64,000 nucleotides of DNA from Hyphomicrobiales bacterium (GCA_930633525.1 CAKNFP010000001.1:2148001-2212000), one strand, 5' to 3'. Shown: positions 9,336-18,876, counted from the first letter of the stretch. The notes: generated by a model from the sequence alone, not told the origin. Numbers and translations: made by a program.

Positions 9336-10511
9336 TTACCTGCCGCCGAGAGCACGATAGATCTTGCTGCCGGCGCGTCCTGTCGCCGGCATGCCCATGG
9401 CCTGCTCCGCCGCGGCGATCGCGGCGCGGGACTGGGCGCCGATCTTGCCGTCCGGCACGCCGACATCATAACCGCGCGCCGCCAGGAGTTTCTGCAACTG
9501 GAGACGCTGGGCGCGTGACAAGCCCGGGTCATCGGTGGGCCAGGGCGTCCGCAACGCGGGAAGGCCGGCCATCCGGTCCGCGAGATGCGAGATCGCCAGC
9601 GCGTAGGATTCCGCCTGATTATAGGCGTAGATGGCGTTAAAATTGGGATAGACGAGGAAGCCCGGCCCATTGGGCCCTGCCGGCAGCAGAAGCCCCGCCT
9701 CGCCGCCGCCCGAGAGGGGGCGGCCATCGGCACGCGTCACGCCGCGGCCCGCCCAGGTGGCGAGCGAAGCACGATTGTTGCGGCCCGTGGGACCCTTGTA
9801 GCCGGATGGCACAGCGACCTCGACCATCCACGGCTGGCCCGTGCGCCAGCCCGCCCGCTTCAGATAATTAGCCGTCGAACCCAGAGCGTCGGGAACCGAC
9901 TTGACGAGATCGCGCCGGCCGTCCCCGTCGAAATCCACCGCCAGCCGCTGGTAGGTGGTCGGAATGAATTGGGTCTGGCCGAAGGCGCCCGCCCATGACC
10001 CATAAAGCTCGTCGAGCGTGAGATCCCCCTGGTCCACGAGCTTGAGCGCCGCCATCAGTTCGCCGCGCCAGAAGGCCTCGCGCCGCCCCCCTTCGCACAC
10101 GAGCGTGGCCAGGGCATGCGGGAGAAAATTGTCGCCCGCCTCGGCCCCGAAATTCGTCTCGACACCCCACACCGCGGCGATGACATGGCGATCGACCCCG
10201 AAGCGCTGCTCGGCGGCACGCAGGACGCGATCATATTTGCGCATCATCGCCTGGCCATCCCGCACACGCTCCTCATCGACGAGGAAGCCCATGTAGTCCC
10301 AGATCGGCGTCTTGAATTCCGGCTGTACCTTGGACAGCCGCAACACCTTGTCGTCGGGCTGATTGATGGCCAACGCCTGGGCAATGACATTCTGGCTGAT
10401 GCCAGAGCGCGCCGCATCCGCCCTGAGCTGGCTGATGCATTGCGTGAAATTCGCCGCCGCAGCGCCCGTACCCATCATCCAGGCCGTCGCGATCAGGACC
10501 ATGTGCCGCAT
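9336..10511 (-). CDS. Lytic murein transglycosylase (MltB family) with peptidoglycan-binding domain
   Basis: Cleaves the MurNAc-GlcNAc bond of peptidoglycan with formation of 1,6-anhydroMurNAc, for cell-wall remodelling in the periplasm. Residues 1-20 are a signal peptide (LIATAWMMGTGAAAA). The catalytic domain follows, with the general acid/base Glu118 in VWGVETNFG, then GSWAGAFGQTQFIPTTY and VDFDGDGRRDLV. A C-terminal peptidoglycan-binding repeat (LQKLLAARGYDVGVPDGKIG) covers the last ~60 residues. The longest frame starts with TTG at 10517, but the ATG at 10511 has AGGA seven bases upstream and is preferred. There is no lipobox, so it is probably soluble. A strong terminator follows. Confidence 0.92.
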   Translation of the reverse strand: MRHMVLIATAWMMGTGAAAANFTQCISQLRADAARSGISQNVIAQALAINQPDDKVLRLSKVQPEFKTPIWDYMGFLVDEERVRDGQAMMRKYDRVLRAAEQRFGVDRHVIAAVWGVETNFGAEAGDNFLPHALATLVCEGGRREAFWRGELMAALKLVDQGDLTLDELYGSWAGAFGQTQFIPTTYQRLAVDFDGDGRRDLVKSVPDALGSTANYLKRAGWRTGQPWMVEVAVPSGYKGPTGRNNRASLATWAGRGVTRADGRPLSGGGEAGLLLPAGPNGPGFLVYPNFNAIYAYNQAESYALAISHLADRMAGLPALRTPWPTDDPGLSRAQRLQLQKLLAARGYDVGVPDGKIGAQSRAAIAAAEQAMGMPATGRAGSKIYRALGGR

Positions 10512-10733
10512 ATACAATTCCTACCGATGCTATCGAGGGTTCACCATGATTTGGAGCAGGCTATCATGGTTAATCCTTTCAAAATGTTACCGCCGCCCGC
10601 CGTTGTGTAAGCAGGACTGATCCAGAAATCCGTATCCCTAGCCCGATCAGGGAAAACCCCTCGCGCCGGTAAAGGTTGCCGCGCGAACATCGATTGCCAA
10701 TCCATAGGCGCGCGATGCAGCAGGACAGCAGCG

Positions 10734-10847
<114 letters not shown>

Positions 10848-10854
10848 GCGCTGC

Positions 10855-10885
10855 TTGACAGCCGTCCGGGCTTTTCCCATAGAGT
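10855..10885 (+). promoter_or_regulatory. Candidate sigma70 promoter of the TPP-riboswitch operon
   Basis: A perfect -35 hexamer TTGACA at 10855-10860 is followed by -10-like sequences CATAGA (10878-10883, spacing 17) or TAGAGT (10880-10885, spacing 19). Transcription would start just before the riboswitch aptamer at 10893. The -35 box sits nine bases after the poly-C tract. Confidence 0.6.
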
Positions 10886-10892
10886 TGCTATA

Positions 10893-10978
10893 TTCCGAGG
10901 GGCGTGCCGTACGGCACTGAGATAGCGGTGAGCTGGACCCTTGAACCTGATCCGGGTGATGCCGGCGTAGGAACGGAA
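10893..10978 (+). promoter_or_regulatory. TPP riboswitch (THI element)
   Basis: The aptamer core is unmistakable: AGGGGCGTGCC, then GGCACTGAGATAGCGG, then GACCCTTGAACCTGATCCGG, then GTGATGCCGGCGTAGGAAC. The closing P1 helix is TTCCG (10893-10897) with CGGAA (10974-10978). Binding of thiamine pyrophosphate should turn expression of the downstream transporter off. A short GGGG/CCCC hairpin (10982-10985 with 10997-11000) followed by the T-rich GCTTTCTTCTT could be a transcription-attenuation platform. The permease start lies another 125 nt downstream. A 14-codon ORF starting at 10980 (MGLSRHPAFF) overlaps this platform and may be fortuitous. Confidence 0.96.
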
Positions 10979-11124
10979 CATGGGGCTTTCCCGACACCCC
11001 GCTTTCTTCTTGGCATCGCCCTGATCCTGGCCATTTTCGCTGGGGTTGACGCCATGTACCTTGCAAGACCGCATCCAGCCGCCATTGCTCGCCCACGCCG
11101 CGACGCGTCCTGAGGCAGGACGGC

Positions 11125-11868
11125 ATGCGCGTCACCCTGGCCGCTCTTCGCATCGCAGCAACACTTGTCATTGCCTGGCAGGCGATAATCTGGATGGCCC
11201 GGCCGCCGGCCTATATCCTGCCGCCGCCGCTGGAGGTCGCCGCCGTTTTCCTGCGCCAGCCGTCCTTCCTCCTGACGAACAGCCTCATCACGCTTTCGGA
11301 GATTCTCGCCGGCTTCGCGCTTGGCGCCTCTCTCGGCATCGGCACAGCTATCGCCATAGCCGCCCTGCCCCGTCTCGGCAGGCTCGTATGGCCGCTGGTT
11401 CTGGTGCTGCAGGCCTTCCCCGTCTTCGTGCTCGCTCCGGTTCTGGTGCTGTGGTTCGGCTTCGGCCTCGCCTCCAAGGTGGTGATGACGACGATCATCA
11501 TCTTCTTTCCCGTCGTCTCGGCCTTTGCCGATGGCCTCCGGCGCACGGATCCCGACCTTCTCGACGCGACAGCCCTGACCACGGCCACCCACTGGCAGAC
11601 GCTCGCTCATGTGCGCCTGCCGCTCGCCCTGCCGGCCCTTGCTTCGGGCCTCAAGGTCGCTGCGCCGCTCGCTCCGCTCGGCGCGGTCGTCGGCGAATGG
11701 GTCGGTGCCTCGGCCGGCCTGGGCTTCGTCATGGTGCAGGCCAATGCCCGCATGCAGACCGAGACGATGTTTGCCGCAATGCTGATCTTGGCGGCAATGA
11801 CGCTTGCACTACGGGCCATCGTCGACCGCCTCACCCCCTATCTCACGCCCTGGGCCCAGAACACCTGA
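11125..11868 (+). CDS. ABC transporter permease, thiamine-precursor (ThiX-like)
   Basis: The inner-membrane subunit of a binding-protein-dependent ABC importer, 247 residues with about six hydrophobic segments. The cytoplasmic EAA-type loop lies around residues 155-180 (LAHVRLPLALPALASGLK), where the ATPase would dock. The TPP riboswitch upstream and the THI5/NMT1-like binding protein downstream indicate import of a thiamine precursor such as hydroxymethylpyrimidine or a degradation product. AGGACGGC precedes the ATG. The usual ATP-binding partner (ThiZ) is neither before nor after it, so the importer must borrow an ATPase encoded elsewhere or be incomplete. Confidence 0.87.
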   Translation: MRVTLAALRIAATLVIAWQAIIWMARPPAYILPPPLEVAAVFLRQPSFLLTNSLITLSEILAGFALGASLGIGTAIAIAALPRLGRLVWPLVLVLQAFPVFVLAPVLVLWFGFGLASKVVMTTIIIFFPVVSAFADGLRRTDPDLLDATALTTATHWQTLAHVRLPLALPALASGLKVAAPLAPLGAVVGEWVGASAGLGFVMVQANARMQTETMFAAMLILAAMTLALRAIVDRLTPYLTPWAQNT

Positions 11869-11893
11869 ACCAAGCCGCACACAGGAACACGCC

Positions 11894-12871
11894 ATGATCC
11901 GCACCGCTCTTCTTGCAACAGTCCTCGGCCTTGCAACGGCCGCGGGTGCCTTCGCGCAAACGACGCCTCAGGCCGCGCCGCCTGAGAAGGTCAAGGTCGA
12001 GAAGGTCAAGGTCTTGCTCGAATGGTTCGTCAATCCGGACCATGCCCCCATGGTGGTGGCCAAGGAGCTTGGTCTTTTCGCCAAGGCCGGTCTCGACGTC
12101 GAGCTGCTGCCGCCGTCGGATCCGTCGATCGTGCCGCGCGCCGTTGCATCCGGCCAGGCCGATATCGGCGTTCACTATCAGCCGAGCCTCTATCTCGACC
12201 ACGCCGCGGGCATCCCGCTCGTTCGCTTCGGCACGCTTGTGGAAACGCCGCTCAACACCGTGACAGTGCTCGCGGATGGCCCCATCAAGTCTCTGACGGA
12301 CCTCAAGGGCAAGAAGGTCGGCTTCTCCGTGTCCGGCTTCGAGGATGCCCTTCTCCAGCGCATGCTGGCGGCCGCCGGCGTCGATAAGGCCGATGTCGAA
12401 CTCGTGAATGTCAATTTCGCGCTGTCCCCTTCGCTGATCAGCGGCCAGGTCGACGCCACCATCGGCGGCTTTCGCAATTTCGAGCTGACGCAGATGCGCC
12501 TCAAGGGGCATGAAGGGCGCGCCTTCCTGCCGGAGGATAGCGGCGTGCCGGCTTACGACGAATTGATCTTCGTGACGCGCCCCGATCTCCTCAAGGACGA
12601 CCGCCTGACGCGCTTCCTCGATGCGGTGGAACAGGGGGCGATCTATCTCACCAACCATCCGGAGGAAGGGTGGAAGCTGTTCATCAAGGCCTATCCGGAT
12701 CTCGACGACGCGCTGAACCGGCAAGCCTGGATCGATACTTTGCCCCGTTTCGCCAAGCGGCCGTCAGCGCTCGACCGGCGCCGCTATGAGCGCTTCGGCC
12801 AGTTCATGCTCGACGCCGGGCTGATCAAGGCCGCGCCCCCCGTCGATGACATCGCCGTCGCCTTGCAGTGA
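11894..12871 (+). CDS. Periplasmic binding protein, THI5/NMT1-like (ThiY-like)
   Basis: Delivers a thiamine-pyrimidine precursor to the preceding permease. The ATG at 11894 has AGGAA upstream and opens a standard signal peptide (MIRTALLATVLGLATAAG, cleavage after AFA). The upstream in-frame start at 11804 would bury it and is rejected. The mature protein shows the family features LLEWFVNPDHAPMVVAKELG, SGQADIGVHYQP, LKGKKVGFSVSGFEDALL and DATIGGFRNFE. It is 325 residues long, the normal size. It ends the riboswitch-controlled unit, being followed 46 bp later by a strong terminator. Confidence 0.9.
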   Translation: MIRTALLATVLGLATAAGAFAQTTPQAAPPEKVKVEKVKVLLEWFVNPDHAPMVVAKELGLFAKAGLDVELLPPSDPSIVPRAVASGQADIGVHYQPSLYLDHAAGIPLVRFGTLVETPLNTVTVLADGPIKSLTDLKGKKVGFSVSGFEDALLQRMLAAAGVDKADVELVNVNFALSPSLISGQVDATIGGFRNFELTQMRLKGHEGRAFLPEDSGVPAYDELIFVTRPDLLKDDRLTRFLDAVEQGAIYLTNHPEEGWKLFIKAYPDLDDALNRQAWIDTLPRFAKRPSALDRRRYERFGQFMLDAGLIKAAPPVDDIAVALQ

Positions 12872-12916
12872 AATTCAAGGCGACTTTCCCGCTGCGCAGG
12901 ATAGGGCCCGGTCAAA

Positions 12917-12948
12917 AAAACTCCCCCATCGCATGATGGGGGAGTTTT
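12917..12948. terminator. Bidirectional terminator
   Basis: AAAACTCCCCCATC, loop GCAT, GATGGGGGAGTTTT: a 14-bp stem with A tract on one side and T tract on the other. It can stop transcription of the thi-type operon on the plus strand and of the DUF4214 gene on the minus strand, whose stops lie at 12871 and 12983. Confidence 0.93.
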
Positions 12949-12982
12949 CATTTTCGGCCGGCTGAAAAGCCAGCCCGGCCTA

Positions 12983-15508
12983 TCACACATAAACGTCGGG
13001 ATTAATCGACACGCCTGTCAGGGTGATATCGTCATAGCGATAGCTTTGGGATGCACCGAAATTCTGGCTGTTGAAGATCACGCTCTCGATGATCTGCGTC
13101 TGTTTGACCGCGTTGGGGTCGCCCTCGAAATCGCCGGCATCCTGTCGATAGACCTCCTCACCATTCAGCGTCCAGACATGGGCACCGCCGGTGAAGTCGA
13201 AGGCGAGCGTTACCCAGCCGTTCCCTTCGAAAGTGACATAGTCGTTCCACCCCTCGTCTGAGTTCCAGAAGCGGAAACCGCCTGACGATCCGCCTCCAAG
13301 GCTCAAGGCGGCCGACGCATCGGCATCCAGATACTCGACGATGGAAAACCGCCCGCCACCATCCAGTGTCCGGCCAGCATCCTGCATCTGGATCCAGGCA
13401 CCACTCAGCTGCTTGGCCCCTTCATCGGTTGACCATGTGGGGTCGATGTAGAATTTGAACTCTACATGGCTCCCATGGGCCAGATCAAGGAAATCAGTGC
13501 CGTTATCCTTGATCTTGAGGCCTTGATAGCGCGCGTGATCGGCCGCCCCAGACGGCCCGCTGGGATCGACCGTGAAGGCAATCGCCTTGCCCTGCTCACC
13601 GCCCGCCTCAACGGTCGTCACGCTGGCCGGCGACCTGCGATCGACCACCCAATCGTCACTATTGGATCCGTCGTAAACGCCGACTGTCCCGGCTGGAACG
13701 GGATCAAACCCATCATGGAGATCGACCCACGTCTTCTCCAGATCGGGCCGGGCGATACCATGCAGGGCATCCCACGCATCCGCCTGGGAGAAGGCTTGCG
13801 GCGGGTTGCCATCTTCATAAGGCCGGTCACCGAAGGCCTTTGCCGCCTCCGAACGCGGATCAGGCTGCCCGGCGAAACGATCCTCAATCGCCGCATCCGT
13901 CACATTGGCGAGGAGATTGTCATGCAGGGACTGCTGGCGCGCGCTGAAATCAGGCGTACCCCCGACCTTCGTCTGCACGATATCGGTAAGTGCCGCCCCG
14001 CCATCGTCCAGATACGCGACATAAAGATTGGACAGCTGAATATTCGCGATATTGACGCCGACATTGTAATAATCCCCGCCAGGCGCTCCCGCGTAGTATT
14101 GCGCGTCTCCATTCACCCAGAACAGGATGAACTTGTCGCGGATATCGCCGCTCGCGGTGCTGACGACGCCCCAGACGGCCGAAGGACTATTGTCGCCGCT
14201 GACACGCACGCCCGAGAGGTTCAGGGCCTGATGCGACTGATGGCTCTCCGATAGCGCGGGATAGGCAACATCGACGATCAACCGCGCATCCGCGTCGACA
14301 TCGATCTGCCGTGCGCCGGTGAAGATGGTGTCGCTGCCGGCGACCGTAACCTTGGCCCCGTGCGTAATCCCCATGCTCAGGACACCGGCAAGCGGCACCT
14401 CCAGCGGCGCCCGACCGGCAGCGGTCACGATGGCTGACAAGCCGTCGGCGCTCAGGGCTACAGTCGCGTCGACGGCCGCGATCTCCAGCCTGCCCGTCGC
14501 GGAATTGAAGACAGCGACAGGGGTCAGGCTCGTGTCCGCGACCGTCACCGTGACCGGAGCGGCCCCAGGCACGCGAAGCGACAGCGTCTCCGGTCCTTCG
14601 GTCAAGGCGTCAGCGCGGAAATGGACAGTGAGAACAGAGAACCCGTTTTCGCCGACGGTGAAGCTCGTCGGAAGCGTGCCGTCGATGTCGTCAGGATCGA
14701 CCGTTCCGCCCCAGTTGATGGCGACGACGGTACCCGCAGCGACATGCGTTGTTACGAGGGTGAAGCTGACGCTCCCTCCCTCGTTCGCGTTCGCGGAGGA
14801 GGCTGTCACCGCATAAGTCGGCTCGGGTTCCGGCTCGGGTTCAGGTTCCGGCTCCGGTTCAGGTTCCGGCTCCGGTTCAGGTTCCGGTTCAGGTTCTGGC
14901 TCCGGTTCGGGCTCTGGCTCCGGTTCATGACCTCCGATCAGGGAGCCATGATCATCGTCAATCACACCGTCCGCAAGATCCTCGAGGAACGCCTGGAGAT
15001 TGTCTCCGGCGAGTTCCTGAAACTCGGCGCTCTCGAGGAAGGCGGAAGACAGCTGATTGCCCGTAATCTGCCCACTTCCAATGAGCGCGACCCAGAAGTC
15101 AAAGCCCGCCTCATCAGGCTCTCGCCCAAGAATGTTCTGATAGAAGAGACCAACCAGATCGCGCGGGCTGACGTCGTCACCGATGTCCGGATGGAGCTCC
15201 TGGAACTCATCGGAATGCGCGAAAAAGCCAAGAAGATCAGAAAATGACGCCGCGCCGCTGCGAAATTGCTCGGTCCAAAACGCCAAGCCTGCCGCATCCG
15301 GCGCACGCCCGAGCGCTCCCTGATAGAGAGCAATAACCGGCAGGGTCACCTCATGGAGGTCTATGTATTCGGCCGACGCACGGAAGGCCTGCTCAAGGTC
15401 CGCCAAGGAATGGCCACTGGCAAGAACACTCTCCCAATAGGCGACCTCATCCGCACCCGGCGTGCGCAGCAGCAGGTTCCTATAGAGACCAACAATATCC
15501 TCGTTCAT
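12983..15508 (-). CDS. Large DUF4214 protein with (EP)18 linker, probably type I secreted
   Basis: 841 residues with a modular build. Residues 1-180 hold three DUF4214-like repeats ([59 protein letters not shown]), common in secreted surface proteins of alphaproteobacteria. Residues 195-230 are eighteen Glu-Pro dipeptides. A Calx-beta-like segment ([13 protein letters not shown]...[10 protein letters not shown]) follows, then a ~500-residue part rich in Asp/Gly, ending in a lectin- or laminin-G-like module ([31 protein letters not shown]). No Sec signal exists, and the chain ends DVYV: an acidic residue plus hydrophobic residues, like type I secretion signals of serralysin-type proteins. GGGGGGG precedes the start by four bases. 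The substrate or role is unknown; no type I exporter is in the window. Confidence 0.75.
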   Translation of the reverse strand: MNEDIVGLYRNLLLRTPGADEVAYWESVLASGHSLADLEQAFRASAEYIDLHEVTLPVIALYQGALGRAPDAAGLAFWTEQFRSGAASFSDLLGFFAHSDEFQELHPDIGDDVSPRDLVGLFYQNILGREPDEAGFDFWVALIGSGQITGNQLSSAFLESAEFQELAGDNLQAFLEDLADGVIDDDHGSLIGGHEPEPEPEPEPEPEPEPEPEPEPEPEPEPEPEPEPEPTYAVTASSANANEGGSVSFTLVTTHVAAGTVVAINWGGTVDPDDIDGTLPTSFTVGENGFSVLTVHFRADALTEGPETLSLRVPGAAPVTVTVADTSLTPVAVFNSATGRLEIAAVDATVALSADGLSAIVTAAGRAPLEVPLAGVLSMGITHGAKVTVAGSDTIFTGARQIDVDADARLIVDVAYPALSESHQSHQALNLSGVRVSGDNSPSAVWGVVSTASGDIRDKFILFWVNGDAQYYAGAPGGDYYNVGVNIANIQLSNLYVAYLDDGGAALTDIVQTKVGGTPDFSARQQSLHDNLLANVTDAAIEDRFAGQPDPRSEAAKAFGDRPYEDGNPPQAFSQADAWDALHGIARPDLEKTWVDLHDGFDPVPAGTVGVYDGSNSDDWVVDRRSPASVTTVEAGGEQGKAIAFTVDPSGPSGAADHARYQGLKIKDNGTDFLDLAHGSHVEFKFYIDPTWSTDEGAKQLSGAWIQMQDAGRTLDGGGRFSIVEYLDADASAALSLGGGSSGGFRFWNSDEGWNDYVTFEGNGWVTLAFDFTGGAHVWTLNGEEVYRQDAGDFEGDPNAVKQTQIIESVIFNSQNFGASQSYRYDDITLTGVSINPDVYV
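14819..14926 (-). repeat. Degenerate 6/12-bp tandem repeat encoding (Glu-Pro)18
   Basis: 108 bp of GAA/GAG-CCG/CCA/CCT codon pairs inside the DUF4214 gene. Synonymous codons vary but 12-bp units recur, so copy number could change by slippage in whole dipeptide steps without breaking the frame. The product is a stiff, acidic, extended linker between the DUF4214 repeats and the extracellular modules. Confidence 0.9.
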
Positions 15509-15969
15509 TTACCCCCCCAAAGCTGCAGGTCGCTACTCCCCGACGTGCATGGGCGCCCTGCTTTTCTCCTCCATTTATAAACAACATTCCAAGTTCGGCA
15601 ATAGAACATATGTTCCACACGATCCGAGTAGAACTGATGGAGAAAAGGCTCATGATAGCCTTTTCTTGCAGATTTGGGCGGACGAGCGCGGCTCAGCGGA
15701 AGTATGGCGAGGCAATAATCCCCCTCAACCAATCAATGACATGGTCCCAGCTTGGCCTGTCGCATCGCTCGCCGATGACGAGCCCCATCCCGCCGAAGTG
15801 CTCGCCGCAGACATGGATTGCCGACTTGTCATCCGCCGCAGGGATAGAACAACGCCAGTCCAAGCCGCCCAGCCCTGAGGTCCGGGAATTCCAGTCGCGC
15901 CGAGTCCGTGCGATTGCGCAGCCAAAACATGATGAGCGACCGATCCTTCCGAGCCAACTTCTTGCGAAA
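15509..15969. other. Divergent spacer between the DUF4214 and multicopper oxidase genes
   Basis: No gene that I can support. The multicopper oxidase reading frame stays open back to 15610, but the sequence encoded before about 16090 has no resemblance to the family. A promoter-like TTGAGC ... TATAGA lies near 15978-16013. Both flanking genes must be driven from here. Confidence 0.4.
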
Positions 15970-17715
15970 ATGCCGCAGATTGAGCAATGGTATCAGATAA
16001 CCCTCGCTATAGAGCGGGGGGGCCCGGGGGGCTGGCTTTCATGGGGAAGAATAAGGAGTTGGGGCGGGCACCTGCCGACGCCTCGGGGGACGAAGCCCGG
16101 CGATGGCTCCAGCGCTCGCCCATCCCGACGCGACCTCTTTGCCAGCGGGGCCGCGGGCATCCTTGCATCCGGCCTGGCGGGGCTGCCTGCCGCGGCCGCC
16201 CCCATGAGCCACCCGTCCGGCGCCCAGCCGGCGCCGCGCACAAGCGCACGCCACGCAGAAGCCGGGGGCTCATCGGACGGTGGCGGGCCGCTCCGCGTAC
16301 CCTTCGTCGCCGGGGAGCCGCTCCGCGAGCCTGAAGTCCGCCGTTCGGTGAAAGGCGAGCTGAACACCACGCTTCGCGTCGCCTATTCCTATCAGGATAT
16401 CGGTGGCTACAGGCTCTTCCTTCGCACCTACGAAGGCGGAATTCCGGGGCCTACATTCAGGATGCGGCGGGGCGACGTCTTGCGCATCCGCCTGACCAAC
16501 GACCTGCCGCCGAACCGGGAGCGGATGCCGCTGAACTTGAACCAGCCGCATATGCTGAATTTGACCAACTTTCATTTCCACGGCGGCCACGTAAGCCCCG
16601 GCGGGATCTCCGACAACGTGCTGCGCACGATGGAACCCGGCGGTGCCTATGATATAGAGATCCGGATACCGGCCGACCACACGCGCGGAACCTATTGGTA
16701 CCACCCGCATCATCACGGCTCCGCGGATATTCAGTTGTCGAGCGGCATGGCCGGAGTGCTTATCATCGAGGATGGGCCTGACCAGGTTCCCGAGATTGCA
16801 GCCGCCAAGGACGTCACCATGGTGCTCGGCGAGGTGGCCTTCGACGGCTTCGGCATGGTGGAGGGCTTCGACGCGCTGTTCTCGGAGACATCCGTGCGCT
16901 TCCTCACCCTCAATGGCCAGCGCGCGCCCACCATTTCCATGCGGCCCGGCGAGGTGCAGCGCTGGCGCCTCGTCCATGCCGGCTACCAGGATGACCTGTT
17001 CCTCGCGATAGACGAGCATCGATTCAATGCCATCGCCCGCGACGGTATCGGCCTCCAGTTCATGGGCGAGGGGCAGATCTGTACCGACCAGCCTGAACGC
17101 ACGGACGCCATGCTCATTGCCCCGGGCCAGCGCATCGACGTGCTGGTAAAGGCAGGCGAACCAGGCACTTACGATTTCAAGGCGCTGCCCTATAATCAGG
17201 GCTATCCTTCACCCGCTGGCCTCATCGCCCGCATGAAGGTGGAAGGCGCGCCGTTGGCTATGAACCTGCCGAAGCGGCTGGTCGCACAGCCGCTGGCGTC
17301 CATCCGGGACGATGAGATCACGAACCGGCGCGAACTCGTGTTCTCGGCTATCGTACCGGAGAACGAAGCAGCCGCGCACTGGCGCGAGTTCAAATTCCTC
17401 ATCGATGGCCGCAGTTTCGACATGAACCGTGTCGACCACCGCGTGAAACTCGGCGCGGTGGAAGAATGGACTGTCATCAATGCGCATTTTCATGACCACA
17501 TCTTCCACATCCATGCCAACCCGTTCGAGCTGGTCAAGGTGAACGGTGAATATTTTCCGCCCGTCTGGCTCGATACGGTCGTGTTGCCGCGTAACGGAAG
17601 CATCACCTTCCGATCTCGCTTCCTCGATTTCACGGGACGATACGTACTCCACTGCCACATGATGAATCACGAAGAACTCGGAATGATGCAATTGGTAGAG
17701 GTCTACAACGAATAA
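15970..17715 (+). CDS. Tat-exported multicopper oxidase
   Basis: Couples one-electron oxidation of a substrate (phenolics, metal ions) to reduction of O2 to water in the periplasm. All four copper signatures are present: HFHGGH (from residue 202), WYHPHHHGS (~245), HDHIFHIHANPF, and the C-terminal HCHMMNHEELGMM (from residue 561) with the type 1 Cys and axial Met. A twin-arginine signal (SRRDLFASGAAGILASGLAG) lies just before the mature part, near nt 16117-16180. The start is unclear: no in-frame ATG with a ribosome-binding site lies close to the signal. The in-frame ATG at 15970 is used provisionally, while AAGGAG at 16051-16056 and a run of seven G near 16017 suggest a non-ATG start or a sequence error. 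CueO/laccase-like; substrate unknown. Confidence 0.85.
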   Translation: MPQIEQWYQITLAIERGGPGGWLSWGRIRSWGGHLPTPRGTKPGDGSSARPSRRDLFASGAAGILASGLAGLPAAAAPMSHPSGAQPAPRTSARHAEAGGSSDGGGPLRVPFVAGEPLREPEVRRSVKGELNTTLRVAYSYQDIGGYRLFLRTYEGGIPGPTFRMRRGDVLRIRLTNDLPPNRERMPLNLNQPHMLNLTNFHFHGGHVSPGGISDNVLRTMEPGGAYDIEIRIPADHTRGTYWYHPHHHGSADIQLSSGMAGVLIIEDGPDQVPEIAAAKDVTMVLGEVAFDGFGMVEGFDALFSETSVRFLTLNGQRAPTISMRPGEVQRWRLVHAGYQDDLFLAIDEHRFNAIARDGIGLQFMGEGQICTDQPERTDAMLIAPGQRIDVLVKAGEPGTYDFKALPYNQGYPSPAGLIARMKVEGAPLAMNLPKRLVAQPLASIRDDEITNRRELVFSAIVPENEAAAHWREFKFLIDGRSFDMNRVDHRVKLGAVEEWTVINAHFHDHIFHIHANPFELVKVNGEYFPPVWLDTVVLPRNGSITFRSRFLDFTGRYVLHCHMMNHEELGMMQLVEVYNE

Positions 17716-17998
17716 TTCATTTTCAAATCACAGAAAATAATTGCAATTATAAGTAATTAATGTCTTGCAATCAAGAATTTTACTGGATAATGCGCATCGA
17801 TAATTTTCTATAAATTGCAAACACCAATTTGCTCGGCGCATTCCCAGGGCAGCTCGATGCTTGCTTGGAACGCCAATGCCGACCGTGCCCATGGCGTGAT
17901 CCAATGCGGTCTGTGGCACCGCCGTACAAGATTTTCGGAAACATGAGTGCCCATTCCGCACCGCGCAGAAGACCTGTCACAGGAAGGAGGCTATAATC

Positions 17999-18034
17999 AT
18001 GCGGCCTGACAATGGCATGAGGGCCTTTCCATGA
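17999..18034 (+). CDS. 11-codon upstream ORF overlapping the HD-domain gene
   Basis: The strongest ribosome-binding site in this stretch, AGGAAGGAGG, lies eight bases before an ATG that encodes only MRPDNGMRAFP. Its TGA overlaps the ATG of the HD-domain gene (ATGA at 18031-18034), and that gene has no ribosome-binding site of its own except within this ORF. The arrangement suggests translational coupling through a leader peptide. AT-rich DNA without genes (17716-17990) precedes it. Whether the peptide itself matters is unknown. Confidence 0.5.
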   Translation: MRPDNGMRAFP

Positions 18035-18876
18035 TGACGATGCCGGCAATGATGGCTTTGGAACTCGGCAGGCAGATTGCCGAAGATTTCCGGCGCCTGT
18101 ACGGCTCGTCAGCCAATGACGAAGCCGAGCGGCTCGGCTGCGCGGCGCAGATCGCCTTGGAGTGCATTGGCCGCAGCGATGCCCTCTATCACAATGTCGA
18201 GCACACGTTTCTCGTGACATTAGTGGGACGGGACATTCTTCACGGTCGCATGCTGAGCGAGCGCGTCGATGCGCAGGACTATGCGCATATCATCGTGGCT
18301 TGCCTCCTTCACGACATCGGATATGTCCGCGGCATTCTGAAAAACGACGGTCATGATCGCTTCGTCGTCAACGCGGAGGGCGAGGCGGTCACACTTCCGC
18401 GCGGGGCATCGGATGCGGCGCTGGCTCCCTACCATGTGGACCGGTCCAAGCTCTATGCGCTGGAGCGCATCGGGCAGTGGTACAACCTTGATGCCGAACG
18501 CGTGGCCCATGCGATCGAATACACACGCTTTCCAAGCCGGCCGATCGACCCCGAAGGGCACAACGCACGCGAGGGGCGTCTTGTGCAGGCCGCCGATCTG
18601 ATCGGTCAGCTCGGCGACCCTCTCTATCTGAAGAAGGCCAACGCCCTGTTCCATGAATTTCAGGAATGCGGCCTCGACACCCAGCTTGGCTATGCGACGC
18701 CGGCAGATATGGTTGAGCAATATCCAGACTTCTACTGGTCCAGCGTCTCGCCGCACCTGAAGGAAGCCATTTCCTACCTGAATGTTACGGCGGCTGGTCG
18801 GCAGTGGATCGCCAATCTGCATAGTCATGTCTTCTGCGCCGAACATGCGTTCGCTCTGATGGGCCCGCAACGATAG
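18031..18876 (+). CDS. HD-domain metal-dependent phosphohydrolase-like protein
   Basis: 281 residues, probably cytoplasmic. The HD-type metal site is visible as YHNVEHTFLVTLVGRDI followed by ACLLHDIGYVRG, then HDRF and a second helical part with EYTRFPSRPID. HD proteins hydrolyse phosphate esters, often nucleotides or cyclic dinucleotides; the substrate here cannot be read from sequence. Translation is probably coupled to the 11-codon ORF that overlaps its ATG. No sensory domain is fused. It stands alone, with non-coding DNA on both sides. Confidence 0.8.
   Translation: MMTMPAMMALELGRQIAEDFRRLYGSSANDEAERLGCAAQIALECIGRSDALYHNVEHTFLVTLVGRDILHGRMLSERVDAQDYAHIIVACLLHDIGYVRGILKNDGHDRFVVNAEGEAVTLPRGASDAALAPYHVDRSKLYALERIGQWYNLDAERVAHAIEYTRFPSRPIDPEGHNAREGRLVQAADLIGQLGDPLYLKKANALFHEFQECGLDTQLGYATPADMVEQYPDFYWSSVSPHLKEAISYLNVTAAGRQWIANLHSHVFCAEHAFALMGPQR

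Noticed and set aside
14819..14926. CRISPR-like or minisatellite array
   Set aside because: The repeat is in-frame coding for Glu-Pro dipeptides, with no unique spacers.
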